A stretch of DNA of 64,000 nucleotides, taken from assembly GCF_030412965.1 (NCBI RefSeq), contig NZ_JAUHJQ010000007.1:148930-212929 (forward strand), read 5' to 3'. The notes under the pieces were generated by a model. It saw nothing but the letters and a program-made list of their open reading frames with translations, ran no database searches and was not told where the DNA came from. Positions within the stretch are counted from its first letter, which is position 1. Each line of letters starts with the position of its first letter. The translations under genes and the position numbers were made by a program. Below are positions 17,812-26,553 of the stretch, piece by piece. The stretch comes from Nocardioides oceani (GTDB lineage: Bacteria; Actinomycetota; Actinomycetes; Propionibacteriales; Nocardioidaceae).

Positions 17812-19023
17812 TCACTCCGGCTCGGGAGTGAGCGCCTCCTCGGGCTTGCCGGCCAGCACGGTGTCGATGTAGTCGCGGGCGGTCTCGAAGAGGTCGACCT
17901 CGTGGCCGGCCCGCTCGGAGAGGTACCACCGGTGCACCAGCACCTCGTGGAAGATCTCGGCCGGCTCGAGCTTGCCGCGGGCCTCGGTCGGGACCATCGC
18001 CATCAGGGGCTCGAAGACGTCGGTGAGCCACCGGGTCGCGACGAGCACCCGGTCCTCGCGGCCGAGGTCGTGGTGGGCGGTGAAGCGGGCGATGTCGTTG
18101 AGCAGCCGGCGGGCCTGGGCGTCCTCGACGTCGAGACCGGTCAGCGAGCGCAGCTCGCGCCGGTGGTGGCCGAGCTCGACGGCGCGCGGCTGGATGCGGA
18201 CGCGGTCGCCGTCGAAGTCGGTGACGATGTCGAGCTCCTCGACGTCGAACCCGAGGGTGTTGAGCCGCTCGATCCGCTGCTCGATGCGCCACATCTCGGC
18301 CGCGGAGAACTCCTCGGCGCCGGTCAGCTCGTCCCACAGCTCGCCGTAGCGGCGCTCGAGCAGCGCGACGATGTCCTCCGCGGGCACCTCGTCGGGCACG
18401 AGCCGGCTCGCCTGGAGGTCGAGCAGCTCGGCGTACACGTTCTCGGTGGCGATGGTGACGTCGTGGTGGCGCATCCGGTCCGAGAGGGAGGAGCGCAGCT
18501 CGCCGGTCTCGGCGTCGACGAGGTACGCCGCGAAGCCGCCGGCGTCGCGGCGGAAGAGCACGTTGCTCAGCGACACGTCGCCCCAGAAGAAGTCCGCGAG
18601 GTGCAGCCGCACGAGCAGCACCACCATCGCGTCGACCAGCGACGGCAGCCCCTCGGCGGTCGTGCCGTGGCTGAACAGGCTGCGGTAGGGCAGCGAGAAC
18701 CGCAGGTGCCGGGTCAGCAGCGCGGCGGGCAGCTCCTGGCCGTCGGCGTCGACGCGGCCGGTGACCACGCCCTGGGGCACCACCGCGGGCAGCCCGAGCC
18801 GCTGGAGGTCGCGCAGCAGTCGGTACTCCCGGAACGCGATCTCCTCGACGGTCTCCTTGACGGCGTACGTGGAGTCGCCCTGGCGCACGATCCGCACGAC
18901 GTGGCGGGAGAGCCCTCGGGGGAGGGGAACGACGTGCTCGGCGCCCCACTCCTCCAGCGGCGCCGACCAGGGCAGCCCGAGCAGCGCCGGGTCGGGTCGG
19001 TGCGCGACGACGTGGAGGGCCAC
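17812..19023 (-). CDS. DUF4032 kinase-like protein
   Basis: A 403-residue protein of the actinobacterial DUF4032 family with an N-terminal small-molecule/LPS-kinase-like fold. AVKETVEEIAFREYRLL provides a candidate ATP-binding Lys and helix C Glu. DFFWGDVSLSNVLF contains the Asp and Asn of a catalytic loop, and AYLVDAETGEL the metal-binding Asp. The C-terminal half (from about residue 220) is the DUF4032 region. The substrate is unknown; the upstream neighbour is a GH13 enzyme, so a maltodextrin or trehalose role is possible. GTG 19023 has its own TAGGCT -10 seven bases upstream, overlapping the GH13 stop codon. Confidence 0.82.
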   Translation of the reverse strand: MALHVVAHRPDPALLGLPWSAPLEEWGAEHVVPLPRGLSRHVVRIVRQGDSTYAVKETVEEIAFREYRLLRDLQRLGLPAVVPQGVVTGRVDADGQELPAALLTRHLRFSLPYRSLFSHGTTAEGLPSLVDAMVVLLVRLHLADFFWGDVSLSNVLFRRDAGGFAAYLVDAETGELRSSLSDRMRHHDVTIATENVYAELLDLQASRLVPDEVPAEDIVALLERRYGELWDELTGAEEFSAAEMWRIEQRIERLNTLGFDVEELDIVTDFDGDRVRIQPRAVELGHHRRELRSLTGLDVEDAQARRLLNDIARFTAHHDLGREDRVLVATRWLTDVFEPLMAMVPTEARGKLEPAEIFHEVLVHRWYLSERAGHEVDLFETARDYIDTVLAGKPEEALTPEPE

Positions 19024-19030
19024 GCGGCCG

Positions 19031-19036
19031 AGCCTA
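19031..19036 (-). promoter_or_regulatory. Leaderless -10 overlapping the GH13 stop codon
   Basis: On the minus strand TAGGCT is 7 nt before GTG 19023. Its first three bases are the TAG stop codon of the upstream glucosidase gene, so the DUF4032 gene can be transcribed separately although it lies 10 bp behind GH13. Confidence 0.45.
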
Positions 19037-20884
19037 GACCCGCCAGATCCAGACGCCGGGGTGCTCGGACGCCGGGACGGTGACGGTGCCGTCGGTCGCG
19101 GTCAGCGGCGCGGGCTCGCCCTCGGTCGCCAGCACCACGGAGCCGTCGCCGAAGCCGAGCAGGCCCGCCTCGAGACCGATGGCCGGGCCGCCCGCGCGGC
19201 GGGCGCAGACGAGGAGCGAGCCGGAGGGGTGCTCGCGCACGAAGACGAACGCGTCGTCGTCGACGTGCGCCCAGCGGAGCCCGCCGCGGCGCAGGGCGTC
19301 GTGGTCGCGGCGCGCGGCGGCCAGGGCGGCGTACGTCGCCAGCGTGGCGTGGTCCCAGTCCTTGCGCCGGTCCCAGGGCATCGGCCGGCGGGAGTCCTCG
19401 CCGAGCACGCCCTCGAGCCCGATCTCGTCCCCGGCGAAGAGCATCGGCACTCCGGGCAGCGTGAACTGCAGCCCGGCCGCGACCCGGTGCACCTCGGGGG
19501 AGCCGGCGACGGTGCGGATGCGGGCGCTGTCGTGGGAGCCGAGGATGTTCCACGACTGGCTGGCCGCGCGCCAGCCGAAGCGGGCCAGCCACTCCCGGAA
19601 GGACCGGAGCACCAGCGGCCCGGGCCGCCGCGGCACCGGCAGCGGGCGGCCGAACGCGCGGGCGGGCGACGAGGGGTCGCGGACCCACGACCACACCGGC
19701 CAGGAGAAGCCGGAGTAGTTCATCGTCCCGTGCCAGCCGTCGCCGTCGATGTCGCCGGACGCGTCGTGGTTGTGCTCGCCGATGACCAGCGGGTCGGGCC
19801 GCTCGGCCTCGGCGGTGCGGCGGACGGCCCGGGCCACGTCGTGGTTGACGTCGACCGCGCCGAGCCTGCCGGTCATGTTGGCGACGTCGATGCGCCACCC
19901 GTCGACGTCGAACGGCGGCCGCAGCCAGCGGGCGACGACCGAGTCGGGGCCCTCGACCATCGCGGCGCGGAGGTCGGGGTCGGCGAGGTTGAGCTTGGGC
20001 AGGGTGCCGTGGCCCATCCAGCACTCGTAGGAGCCGTCGTGGTTGAAGTAGTACCAGCCGCGCGTCGGCGAGGCCGGGTCCGCCGACGCCTCACGGAACC
20101 ACTCGTGGGTGTCGCCGGTGTGGTTGGTGGTGAGGTCGCCGAGCAGCCGCCAGCCGCGCTCGTGGACGGCGGCCGAGAGCCGGGCGTACGCCGCGTCGCC
20201 GCCGAGCAGCGGGTCGACGCCGTCGAACGTCGAGGCGTTGTAGCGGTGGTTGCTCTCGCCGGGGAAGACCGGCGTCGTGTAGACGACCGAGACGCCGACG
20301 TCCTGGAGGTGGTCGAGGTGGTCGACGACGCCGTCGAGGTCGCCGCCGAAGAACTGGGTCGGCGTGCGCGGGTCGGAGCCCTCGAAGACCACCTCGTCGT
20401 CCCACGCGGCGGGCACGGCCCAGGCCGGGGTGGGGCGCTCGTCGGCGGCGGCCGACCGCGCGAACCGGTCGGGGAAGATCTGGTAGACGACGCCGTCGCG
20501 TCCCCAGTCCGGCGCGGAGGGGTAGGTCGAGACGCGGAAGTCGAAGGTGTCCGGCACGTCGTGGCGGTGCACGCCGGCGGCGGTCAGCCACCGCTGGTCC
20601 TCGGCCGGGGTGCCGCTGTCGGTGCCGAGCAGGAACCGGTAGTGCGCGACGGGGTTGTGCACGGGCAGCTCGCCCTCCCACCAGACCGTGTGCTCGTCGC
20701 GCTCGACCGGCCCGCACGCGTGGTAGACCGGCTCGGCGTCGTACGTCGTGCGCAGCCAGACCTGGTCGACCGGGTCGTCGGCGGCGGTCCGGACGCGCAC
20801 CTTGACCGTCCAGCCGAGGGTCGGCGCCTCGTGCTCCAGGTAGAGCGGGGACCCGTCGTGGTGCGGTTCGCGCAGCAGGCTCAC
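19034..20884 (-). CDS. Glycoside hydrolase family 13 (neopullulanase/alpha-glucosidase type)
   Basis: A 616-residue alpha-amylase-superfamily enzyme with an N-terminal beta-sandwich domain (about residues 1-120) typical of cyclomaltodextrinase/neopullulanase members. The (beta/alpha)8 barrel shows conserved regions in order: DLTTNHTGD, DGWRIDVANMTG with the nucleophile Asp, LVIGEHNHD with the acid/base Glu, and ILGSHDSARI with the transition-state Asp. A C-terminal beta domain follows. No signal peptide is seen, so it is probably cytoplasmic and acts on maltodextrins or alpha-glucans. GTG 20884 is chosen because it begins VSLLREPHHD just before the beta-sandwich. It is followed by the DUF4032 gene 10 bp downstream. 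Confidence 0.88.
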   Translation of the reverse strand: MSLLREPHHDGSPLYLEHEAPTLGWTVKVRVRTAADDPVDQVWLRTTYDAEPVYHACGPVERDEHTVWWEGELPVHNPVAHYRFLLGTDSGTPAEDQRWLTAAGVHRHDVPDTFDFRVSTYPSAPDWGRDGVVYQIFPDRFARSAAADERPTPAWAVPAAWDDEVVFEGSDPRTPTQFFGGDLDGVVDHLDHLQDVGVSVVYTTPVFPGESNHRYNASTFDGVDPLLGGDAAYARLSAAVHERGWRLLGDLTTNHTGDTHEWFREASADPASPTRGWYYFNHDGSYECWMGHGTLPKLNLADPDLRAAMVEGPDSVVARWLRPPFDVDGWRIDVANMTGRLGAVDVNHDVARAVRRTAEAERPDPLVIGEHNHDASGDIDGDGWHGTMNYSGFSWPVWSWVRDPSSPARAFGRPLPVPRRPGPLVLRSFREWLARFGWRAASQSWNILGSHDSARIRTVAGSPEVHRVAAGLQFTLPGVPMLFAGDEIGLEGVLGEDSRRPMPWDRRKDWDHATLATYAALAAARRDHDALRRGGLRWAHVDDDAFVFVREHPSGSLLVCARRAGGPAIGLEAGLLGFGDGSVVLATEGEPAPLTATDGTVTVPASEHPGVWIWRV

Positions 20885-20947
20885 CCGACAAGGATCGCCC
20901 GCCGGCGCGGAGGAGGCCAACTCAGTGCGGCTCGACCCTGGCCGAAC

Positions 20948-20961
20948 TAGAACGTGTTCCA
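20948..20961. promoter_or_regulatory. KstR-like operator upstream of SDR gene
   Basis: TAGAACGTGTTCCA matches TnnAACnnGTTnnA completely and extends outward as ACTAGAACGTGTTCCAGT with one mismatched pair. It abuts the -10 TACGGT (20963-20968) of the SDR gene, so binding would exclude RNA polymerase. Confidence 0.65.
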
Positions 20962-20974
20962 GTACGGTCCGCGC

Positions 20975-21721
20975 ATGACCTCCCCCGCCTCCTCCGCCCC
21001 CGCCTCCGACGAGCCCCGCGTCGTCGTCGTCACCGGCGCCGCCTCCGGCATCGGCCGGGCCACCGCCGAGCTCTTCCGCGACCAGGGGGCGACCGTCTTC
21101 GGCCTCGACGTGCAGCCCGGCGCGCCCGACGGCGTCACGTACGTCGAGTGCAACGTCGCCTCGCGCGAGTCCGTCGACGCCGCGGTCGCCGAGTGCGCCC
21201 AGCACGGCCGCATCGACGTCCTCGCCAACGTGGCGGGCGTCGTGCAGTTCGGCCACTTCGACCAGATCACCGACGCCGAGTGGGACCGGGTCCACGCGGT
21301 CGACCTCAAGGGCCCGTTCATGATGATCCAGGCCGCGCTGCCGCACCTGCGCGCCTGCGGCGGCAACATCGTCAACGTCAGCTCGGTCGCTGGCCGGATC
21401 CCGCAGCCGTACGCCGTGGCGTACGCCGCCGCGAAGGGCGGCCTCACGCAGCTCACCACGTCGCTCGCGCTCGAGCTGTCGCCGGAGGGGATCCGCGTCA
21501 ACGCGGTGTGCCCCGGCACGGTCGACACCCCGATCGTGTCGCACGTCGCCGGGATCATGCCGGCCGACATGGACCCCCGGGTCGCCGACCGGCTGATCAT
21601 GATGCTCCCCGGCCCGGCCATCTCCCCGGCCGAGATCGGCGAGTCGATCGTCTACCTCGCCTCGCCCGCCGCGCGGATGATCACCGGCGCCGTCCTCGCC
21701 TTCGACGGCGGCATGGGCTGA
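20975..21721 (+). CDS. Short-chain dehydrogenase/reductase
   Basis: A 248-residue classical SDR. VVVVTGAASGIGRATAELF is the Rossmann nucleotide-binding TGxxxGIG motif, NVAGVV the structural NAG-like motif, the catalytic Ser is in IVNVSSVAGRI, and the Tyr-Lys pair is in YAVAYAAAKGG (YxxxK). PGTVDTPIV follows. An in-frame GTG at 20954 lies inside the operator, so ATG 20975 is preferred; it sits 6 nt after TACGGT, a leaderless layout. SDRs of this type oxidise secondary alcohols with NAD(P)+. The KstR-like operator suggests a hydroxysteroid or hydroxyacyl substrate, which sequence alone cannot settle. Confidence 0.88.
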   Translation: MTSPASSAPASDEPRVVVVTGAASGIGRATAELFRDQGATVFGLDVQPGAPDGVTYVECNVASRESVDAAVAECAQHGRIDVLANVAGVVQFGHFDQITDAEWDRVHAVDLKGPFMMIQAALPHLRACGGNIVNVSSVAGRIPQPYAVAYAAAKGGLTQLTTSLALELSPEGIRVNAVCPGTVDTPIVSHVAGIMPADMDPRVADRLIMMLPGPAISPAEIGESIVYLASPAARMITGAVLAFDGGMG

Positions 21722-21784
21722 GCCCGTCGCCGGGCCCGCCGACTAGCATGTGCCCGGCCGCCGCGACCTCGCGTCGCCGGCCGC

Positions 21785-21857
21785 GCCGGTGTAGCTCAGT
21801 TGGTAGAGCGCCTCTCTTGTAAAGAGGATGTCGCGGGTTCGACTCCTGTCACCGGCT
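21785..21857 (+). tRNA. tRNA-Thr (anticodon TGT)
   Basis: Cloverleaf folds from the 7-bp acceptor GCCGGTG/CACCGGC with discriminator T at 21857. D-arm GCTC...GAGC, anticodon stem CCTCT/AGAGG with loop CTTGTAA (anticodon TGT at 21818-21820), T-arm with TTCGACT. CCA is not encoded. A -10-like TAGCAT lies at 21744-21749. The 3' end is followed by a 14-bp tandem duplication of GTCACCGGCTCCGC (21848-21861 and 21862-21875). Confidence 0.93.
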
Positions 21858-22052
21858 CCGCGTCACCGGCTCCGCGTCGCCGCGCCGCGTGATGCCCGGT
21901 GTCCGCCCGGGCGCACGCTGAGCATCACGAGGCGGGGGCGGGCGGGGCCTCACCCACAGGGATGTGATCTGCGCCGGATCGCGGTCGGCGCGGCATGGTG
22001 CGCGGAAACGGCGGGTATCGGCTCCTCAATCGATCCGGGGAGTGATTCCACG

Positions 22053-22184
22053 ATGGCAGCGAACACGTCTGCACCGAGCACCGCCGCGGCCGCCGAGAGC
22101 CGCGACACCATGGTCGCGCTGGCGATGCTGTGGCTGATCCCGGCGCTGGCCTTCCTGGCCGCGCTGATGATGGTCGGCGGCTGA
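22053..22184 (+). CDS. Small single-pass membrane protein (43 aa)
   Basis: A short ORF reading MAANTSAPSTAAAAESRD followed by one hydrophobic helix (LAMLWLIPALAFLAALMMVGG). GGGGAG lies about 12 nt upstream of ATG 22053, a weak ribosome binding site. The hydrophilic Ala/Ser/Thr-rich N-terminus and C-terminal helix fit a tail-anchored small protein. It sits between tRNA-Thr and the convergent pdxY gene. No family is recognised. The ORF continues upstream in frame to 21828, but that part overlaps the tRNA and is not credible. Confidence 0.45.
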   Translation: MAANTSAPSTAAAAESRDTMVALAMLWLIPALAFLAALMMVGG

Positions 22185-22224
22185 GTCCGAGGCTCGAGCC
22201 AGCGACCCCCGAGCCCGAGGTCCC

Positions 22225-23076
22225 TCAGCGGACCTGACGGACCTCGAAGGACGCCGGCGGGGATGCGATCGCGTCCTGCGCGGCGACCAGCTGGATCTCG
22301 CGGGTGCCCGCGGCGATCGTCGCCTCGAGCACCGCGAACACCGACGACGTCGTGCGGGAGAGCGCCTCGGCCGGCGAGCCGGTCGAGCGCAGGTGCGCGA
22401 GGTAGAGCGCGGCAGTGACGTCGCCGCAACCGTTCGGCGTGATCGGCAGCAGCGGCGTGGTGACCACCCAGGCGCCGGCGTCGGAGACGGCGAGGACGTC
22501 GAGGGAGCCCTCCGGTACGTCGCCGTGCAGCACGCTGGTGACCAGCACGTCCCGCGGCCCGCGGTCGCGCACCGCGTCGACCGCGTCGAGCACCTCGTCG
22601 AGCGTGGTGGTCGTCCGGCCGGCGAGGAAGTCGAGCTCGAAGTGGTTCGGCGTCAGGACGTCGGCGAGCGGGACGACGGTGTCGCGCATGTACTCCGGGA
22701 TGCCCGGCTTCACGAACATGCCGCGGCCGACGTCGCCCATCACGGGGTCGAAGCAGTAGACCGCGTCCGGGTTGGCCGCCTTGACCTTCGCCACGGCGTC
22801 GAGCACGACCGCGCCGACGGCCGGGTCGCCCTGGTAGCCCGACAGCACCGCGTCGGCCTCGCCGAGGACCCCGCGGTCCTCGATGCCCGCGATCACGTCG
22901 GCCACGTCGGCCGGCGCGAGGAGTGGGCCGCGCCACGCGCCGTACCCGGTGTGGTTGGAGAAGTGGACCGTGAGCACCGGCCACACCTCGTGGCCCAGTC
23001 GCTGCAGCGGGAAGACCGCGGCGGAGTTGCCCACGTGGCCGTAGGCCACCGACGACTGGATCGAGAGGATCTTCAC
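22225..23076 (-). CDS. pdxY: Pyridoxal kinase PdxY
   Basis: A 283-residue ribokinase-superfamily enzyme, close to the 287 residues of E. coli PdxY, that phosphorylates pyridoxal with ATP in the B6 salvage pathway. The start KILSIQSSVAYGHVGNSAAVF is diagnostic of the PdxK/PdxY group. YCFDPVMGDVGRGMFV gives the phosphate-loop region, and PNGCGDVTAALYLAHL the GxGD anion-hole motif with the catalytic Asp (Cys precedes GD as in PdxK-type kinases). GTG 23076 is chosen because it aligns with the family N-terminus and has GGAGG upstream. It is divergent from the GMC oxidoreductase, with a KstR-like site in the spacer; regulation of this gene by that site is uncertain. Confidence 0.92.
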   Translation of the reverse strand: MKILSIQSSVAYGHVGNSAAVFPLQRLGHEVWPVLTVHFSNHTGYGAWRGPLLAPADVADVIAGIEDRGVLGEADAVLSGYQGDPAVGAVVLDAVAKVKAANPDAVYCFDPVMGDVGRGMFVKPGIPEYMRDTVVPLADVLTPNHFELDFLAGRTTTTLDEVLDAVDAVRDRGPRDVLVTSVLHGDVPEGSLDVLAVSDAGAWVVTTPLLPITPNGCGDVTAALYLAHLRSTGSPAEALSRTTSSVFAVLEATIAAGTREIQLVAAQDAIASPPASFEVRQVR

Positions 23077-23114
23077 GCCTCCGATCCTCCCGTCCGATCG
23101 GTGGTCCAGCAAAC

Positions 23115-23128
23115 TAGAACAAGTTACA
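23115..23128. promoter_or_regulatory. KstR-like operator between pdxY and GMC oxidoreductase
   Basis: TAGAACAAGTTACA matches TnnAACnnGTTnnA exactly and shares its flanks (ACTAGAAC...CAGT) with the site upstream of the SDR gene. A candidate -10 TACTGT for the GMC gene lies just downstream at 23139-23144, giving a leader of roughly 75 nt. Confidence 0.6.
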
Positions 23129-23223
23129 GTCATGCCCTACTGTGGGCGGCGACACATTCCGAGAGTATGTGAGCTCATCGGGCCGCACCGCCGCCAGCGC
23201 GAGACGAACGACCAGGGGACGAC

Positions 23224-24849
23224 ATGGCCAAGACAGCCCTGAAGAACGAAGCCGACTACGTCGTGGTGGGCTCCGGCAGCTCCGGCGCGGCGATCGCCGG
23301 TCGGCTCGCCGAGTCCGGTGCGAGCGTGATCGTGCTCGAGGCGGGCAAGAGCGACAACCAGTTCCTGACCAAGAAGCCCGGGATGATCGGCCCGATGCAC
23401 GCGGAGCCGAAGATCAAGCGGCTCAACGACTGGGGCTACTACTCGGTGCCGCAGAAGCACATCCTCGACCGCAAGATGCCGGTCCCGCGCGGCAAGGTGC
23501 TCGGCGGCTCGAGCTCGGTCAACGGCATGGTCTACGTCCGCGGCAACCGGGCCAACTACGACTCCTGGGCGGCCGAGGGCTGCGTCGGCTGGGACGCCGA
23601 CTCGGTCAACGCGGCGTACAAGCGCATGGAGGACTACGAGGGCGGCGAGAACGCCTTCCGCGGCGTCGGCGGCCCGATCCGGGTCACCCGCAACAAGACC
23701 CCGCAGGAGGGATCGCTGCAGTTCCTCCAGGCGACCGCCGACACGATCGGCTGCAAGGTTCTCGACGACTACAACGGCGAGTCGCAGGAGGGCGTCGGCC
23801 GGATGCAGCAGAACGCCGCGGACGGCCTGCGCTACAGCGCCTCGCGCGGCTACATCCACCACCTCGCGCCGCCGACGCTCGACGTGCAGACCCAGGTGCT
23901 GGTCACCAAGGTCGTCATCGAGAACGGCCGGGCCACCGGCGTGCAGGTCCGCGACAAGGACGGCAGCCAGCGCACCGTCCGGGCGGGCAAGGAGGTCATC
24001 CTCGCCGCCGGCTTCGTCGGCTCCCCGCAGATCCTCATGCTCTCCGGCATCGGGCACGCCCAGCACCTCAAGGACCACGGGATCCCGGTCCTCGCGGACC
24101 TGCCGGTCGGCGACAACCTGCACGACCACATGTTCCACGCGATGACCTTCCACGCCACCTCCTCGAAGATGCGCGGCAACGCCTTCTTCTTCGCCAAGGG
24201 CGTCGCCAAGGAGGTCCTGCGCCCGGGCTCGACGTTCCTCGCGAACTCGGTCTTCGAGGTGCTCGCGTTCCTCAAGACCTCGCAGGCCACGGACGTCCCG
24301 GACCTCCAGCTGCACCTGCTGCCGTGGTCCTACGTCTCGCCGAACCAGGACGAGCCGATCCGCCACGAGGTCTCCCCGCTGCCGGCGCTGACCGTGCTCA
24401 CCACGCTGATCTACCCGCGCAGCCGCGGCACCCTCCGGCTCGCCTCCGCCGACCCGACCGCGGCGCCGCTGATCGACCCGCAGTACCTCGCGGAGTCCGC
24501 CGACCTCGACCTGCTCGCCGAGGGCTCGGAGATGGTCCGCGAGATCATGGGCGCGGCGGCGTTCGGCGGTGCGGTCAAGGACGAGATCCACCCGGGCCGC
24601 AACCTGCAGGGCTCCGAGCTGCGGCAGGCGATCCTCAACCGGGCCACCTCGGTCTACCACGGCGTCGGCACCTGCCGGATGGGCGTGGACGAGCTCGCCG
24701 TCGTCGGCCCGGACCTCAAGGTCCGCGGCGTCGAGGGGCTGCGCGTCGCCGACGCCTCGATCATGCCGTCGATCACCGGCGGCAACACCAACGCGCCCGC
24801 GATCATGATCGGCGAGCGCGGCGCCGACCTCGTCCTCGGGAGGGGCTGA
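23224..24849 (+). CDS. GMC family FAD-dependent oxidoreductase
   Basis: A 541-residue glucose-methanol-choline oxidoreductase. The N-terminal ADYVVVGSGSSGAAIAG is the FAD-binding dinucleotide fold, GKVLGGSSSVNGMVYVRGN the GMC signature 1, AAGFVGSPQILMLSGIG signature 2, and the catalytic His pair is expected around VYHGVGTCRMG and the C-terminal TGGNTNAPAIMIGERGADL. Family members oxidise primary or secondary alcohols, including choline and long-chain or polyethylene-glycol-like alcohols. GGGGA precedes ATG 23224. The aldehyde dehydrogenase starts one base after its stop, giving a two-step alcohol to acid route, and the operon is preceded by a KstR-like operator. The substrate is not identifiable. 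Confidence 0.88.
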   Translation: MAKTALKNEADYVVVGSGSSGAAIAGRLAESGASVIVLEAGKSDNQFLTKKPGMIGPMHAEPKIKRLNDWGYYSVPQKHILDRKMPVPRGKVLGGSSSVNGMVYVRGNRANYDSWAAEGCVGWDADSVNAAYKRMEDYEGGENAFRGVGGPIRVTRNKTPQEGSLQFLQATADTIGCKVLDDYNGESQEGVGRMQQNAADGLRYSASRGYIHHLAPPTLDVQTQVLVTKVVIENGRATGVQVRDKDGSQRTVRAGKEVILAAGFVGSPQILMLSGIGHAQHLKDHGIPVLADLPVGDNLHDHMFHAMTFHATSSKMRGNAFFFAKGVAKEVLRPGSTFLANSVFEVLAFLKTSQATDVPDLQLHLLPWSYVSPNQDEPIRHEVSPLPALTVLTTLIYPRSRGTLRLASADPTAAPLIDPQYLAESADLDLLAEGSEMVREIMGAAAFGGAVKDEIHPGRNLQGSELRQAILNRATSVYHGVGTCRMGVDELAVVGPDLKVRGVEGLRVADASIMPSITGGNTNAPAIMIGERGADLVLGRG

Positions 24850-24850
24850 C

Positions 24851-26461
24851 ATGACCGCCACCGCCGACCGCCCGGCCACCGTCGCCGGCACGGGTACGAC
24901 GACGCGCCCGCGTCGCCCCGCCACGCTGACCGACGCCTTCCTGTGCGACCTGGTCGCCCGGGTCCCCGGCTCCGGCGGGCAGACGTGGGACCTGGCCGAG
25001 GTCTACACCGGCGAGACGCTCGTGCAGCTGCCGCAGTCGACCCCGGCCGACATCGAGCGCGCCTTCGCGGCCGCCCGCTCGGCCCAGCAGGAGTGGGCGT
25101 CCTGGCCGCTGCGCAGGCGGCTCAAGGTCTTCAAGAAGGCGCACTCGCTGCTGGTCGACAACGCCCAGACCACCGCGGACCTCATCCAGGCCGAGAGCGG
25201 CAAGAACCGCCGGATGGCCATCGAGGAGACCTGCGACCCGGTGATGGTGATCAGCCACTACCTCAAGCGGGCGCCGAAGCTGCTGGCGCCGGTCAAGCGC
25301 GGTGGGCCGGTGCCGCTCGTCTCCAGCTCCACCGAGATCCGCCAGCCCAAGGGCGTCGTCGGGATCATCGCGCCCTGGAACTTCCCGTTCGCGACCGGCC
25401 TCTCCGACGCCATCCCCGCGCTCATGGCCGGCAACGCGATCGTGCTGAAGCCCGACAACAAGACCGCTCTCTCGCCGCTCTACGGCATCAGCCTGCTCGA
25501 GCGGGCCGGGCTGCCGAAGGGCCTGTTCCAGGTCGTGTGCGGCGAGGGGCCCGACGTCGGCCCGACCCTCATCGACAACGCCAACTACGTGATGTTCACC
25601 GGCTCGACCGCCACCGGCCGGGTCATCGGCGAGCGGGCCGGGCGCAACCTGATCGGCTGCTGCCTCGAGCTCGGCGGCAAGAACCCGATGATCGTCCTCG
25701 ACGACGTCGACGCCGAGGAGTGGGTGACCGGCGCGCTGTTCGGCGTCTTCGGCAACACCGGCCAGATCTGCATGCACATCGAGCGGATCTACCTGCCCGA
25801 GAGCCGGTACGACGAGCTGAAGGCGCGCTTCGTCGCCGCGGCCGAGAGCCTGCGCGTGGGCGCGGCGTACGACTTCGGGCCGGAGCTGGGCTCGCTGATC
25901 TCGGTCGACCACATGCAGCGGGTGCACAGCCACGTGCAGGACGCCGTCGCCAAGGGGGCCACCGTCGTCACCGGCGGCAACCCGCGGCCGGACATCGGGC
26001 CGGCGTTCTTCGAGCCGACCGTCCTCGAGGGCGTCACCGGCGACATGCTCACCGGCTGCATGGAGACCTTCGGGCCGGTCGTCGCGCTGCACCCCTACCG
26101 CAGCGTGGACCAGGCGGTCGCGCTCGCCAACGACACCGACTACGGCCTCAATGCCTCGGTGTGGGGCGCCGACGTCGACCGTGCCGTCGGCGTCGCCCGT
26201 CGCATCCACGCCGGCAACGTCAACGTCAACGACTCCCTCGCCACGGCGTACGCCTCCAAGGGCACGCCGTCCGGCGGCGTCAAGCAGTCCGGCGTCGGCG
26301 CCCGCCACGGCGACCAGGGCCTCCTGAAGTACACCGACGTGCAGAACCTCGCGGTCCTCAAGAAGCAGGTCATGGGCGCCCGCCCCGGCCAGGACTACGA
26401 CGAGTACGTCAAGGGGATGCTCACCGGGCTGAAGATGATGCGGCGCACGCGGATCCGCTGA
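24851..26461 (+). CDS. Succinate-semialdehyde dehydrogenase-like aldehyde dehydrogenase
   Basis: A 536-residue NAD(P)+-dependent aldehyde dehydrogenase. GIIAPWNFPFATGLSDAIPA is the substrate-channel motif, VMFTGSTATGRVIGERAG the cofactor loop, CLELGGKNPMIVLDD contains the general-base Glu, and GNTGQICMHIERIY the nucleophile Cys. The closest pattern is the actinobacterial succinic-semialdehyde dehydrogenase group. Placement one base after the GMC oxidoreductase indicates that it oxidises that enzyme's aldehyde product, so an annotation as GABA-pathway enzyme would be misleading. A stem-loop lies 30-61 bp after the stop. Confidence 0.9.
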   Translation: MTATADRPATVAGTGTTTRPRRPATLTDAFLCDLVARVPGSGGQTWDLAEVYTGETLVQLPQSTPADIERAFAAARSAQQEWASWPLRRRLKVFKKAHSLLVDNAQTTADLIQAESGKNRRMAIEETCDPVMVISHYLKRAPKLLAPVKRGGPVPLVSSSTEIRQPKGVVGIIAPWNFPFATGLSDAIPALMAGNAIVLKPDNKTALSPLYGISLLERAGLPKGLFQVVCGEGPDVGPTLIDNANYVMFTGSTATGRVIGERAGRNLIGCCLELGGKNPMIVLDDVDAEEWVTGALFGVFGNTGQICMHIERIYLPESRYDELKARFVAAAESLRVGAAYDFGPELGSLISVDHMQRVHSHVQDAVAKGATVVTGGNPRPDIGPAFFEPTVLEGVTGDMLTGCMETFGPVVALHPYRSVDQAVALANDTDYGLNASVWGADVDRAVGVARRIHAGNVNVNDSLATAYASKGTPSGGVKQSGVGARHGDQGLLKYTDVQNLAVLKKQVMGARPGQDYDEYVKGMLTGLKMMRRTRIR

Positions 26462-26490
26462 TCCCCGGTCGGAAGGGGCGGACGGGGCCG

Positions 26491-26522
26491 GTGAAGATCC
26501 CAAGTTAACATGGGATCCTCAC
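26491..26522. terminator. Stem-loop after aldehyde dehydrogenase
   Basis: GTGAAGATCCCA and TGGGATCCTCAC pair over 12 positions with one A-C mismatch around the 8-nt loop AGTTAACA. The inner ATCCCA-N8-TGGGAT core is identical to the second stem-loop at 26554-26583. No T-run follows. Confidence 0.5.
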
Positions 26523-26553
26523 GCTTCCCTGCCATCGCAATGGCCGCGAGGCG

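Noticed and set aside
20954..20974. Upstream GTG start for the SDR gene
   Set aside because: It lies inside the KstR-like operator; ATG 20975 lies 6 nt after TACGGT and matches the SDR N-terminus.
21848..21875. Attachment site at the tRNA-Thr 3' end (14-bp tandem duplication)
   Set aside because: The two copies are adjacent, no integrase or second distant copy is seen, and nothing between them could have been integrated. A simple slippage duplication is sufficient.
21828..22052. Upstream extension of the small membrane protein
   Set aside because: The extension overlaps tRNA-Thr and has no start signal; ATG 22053 is the only plausible start.
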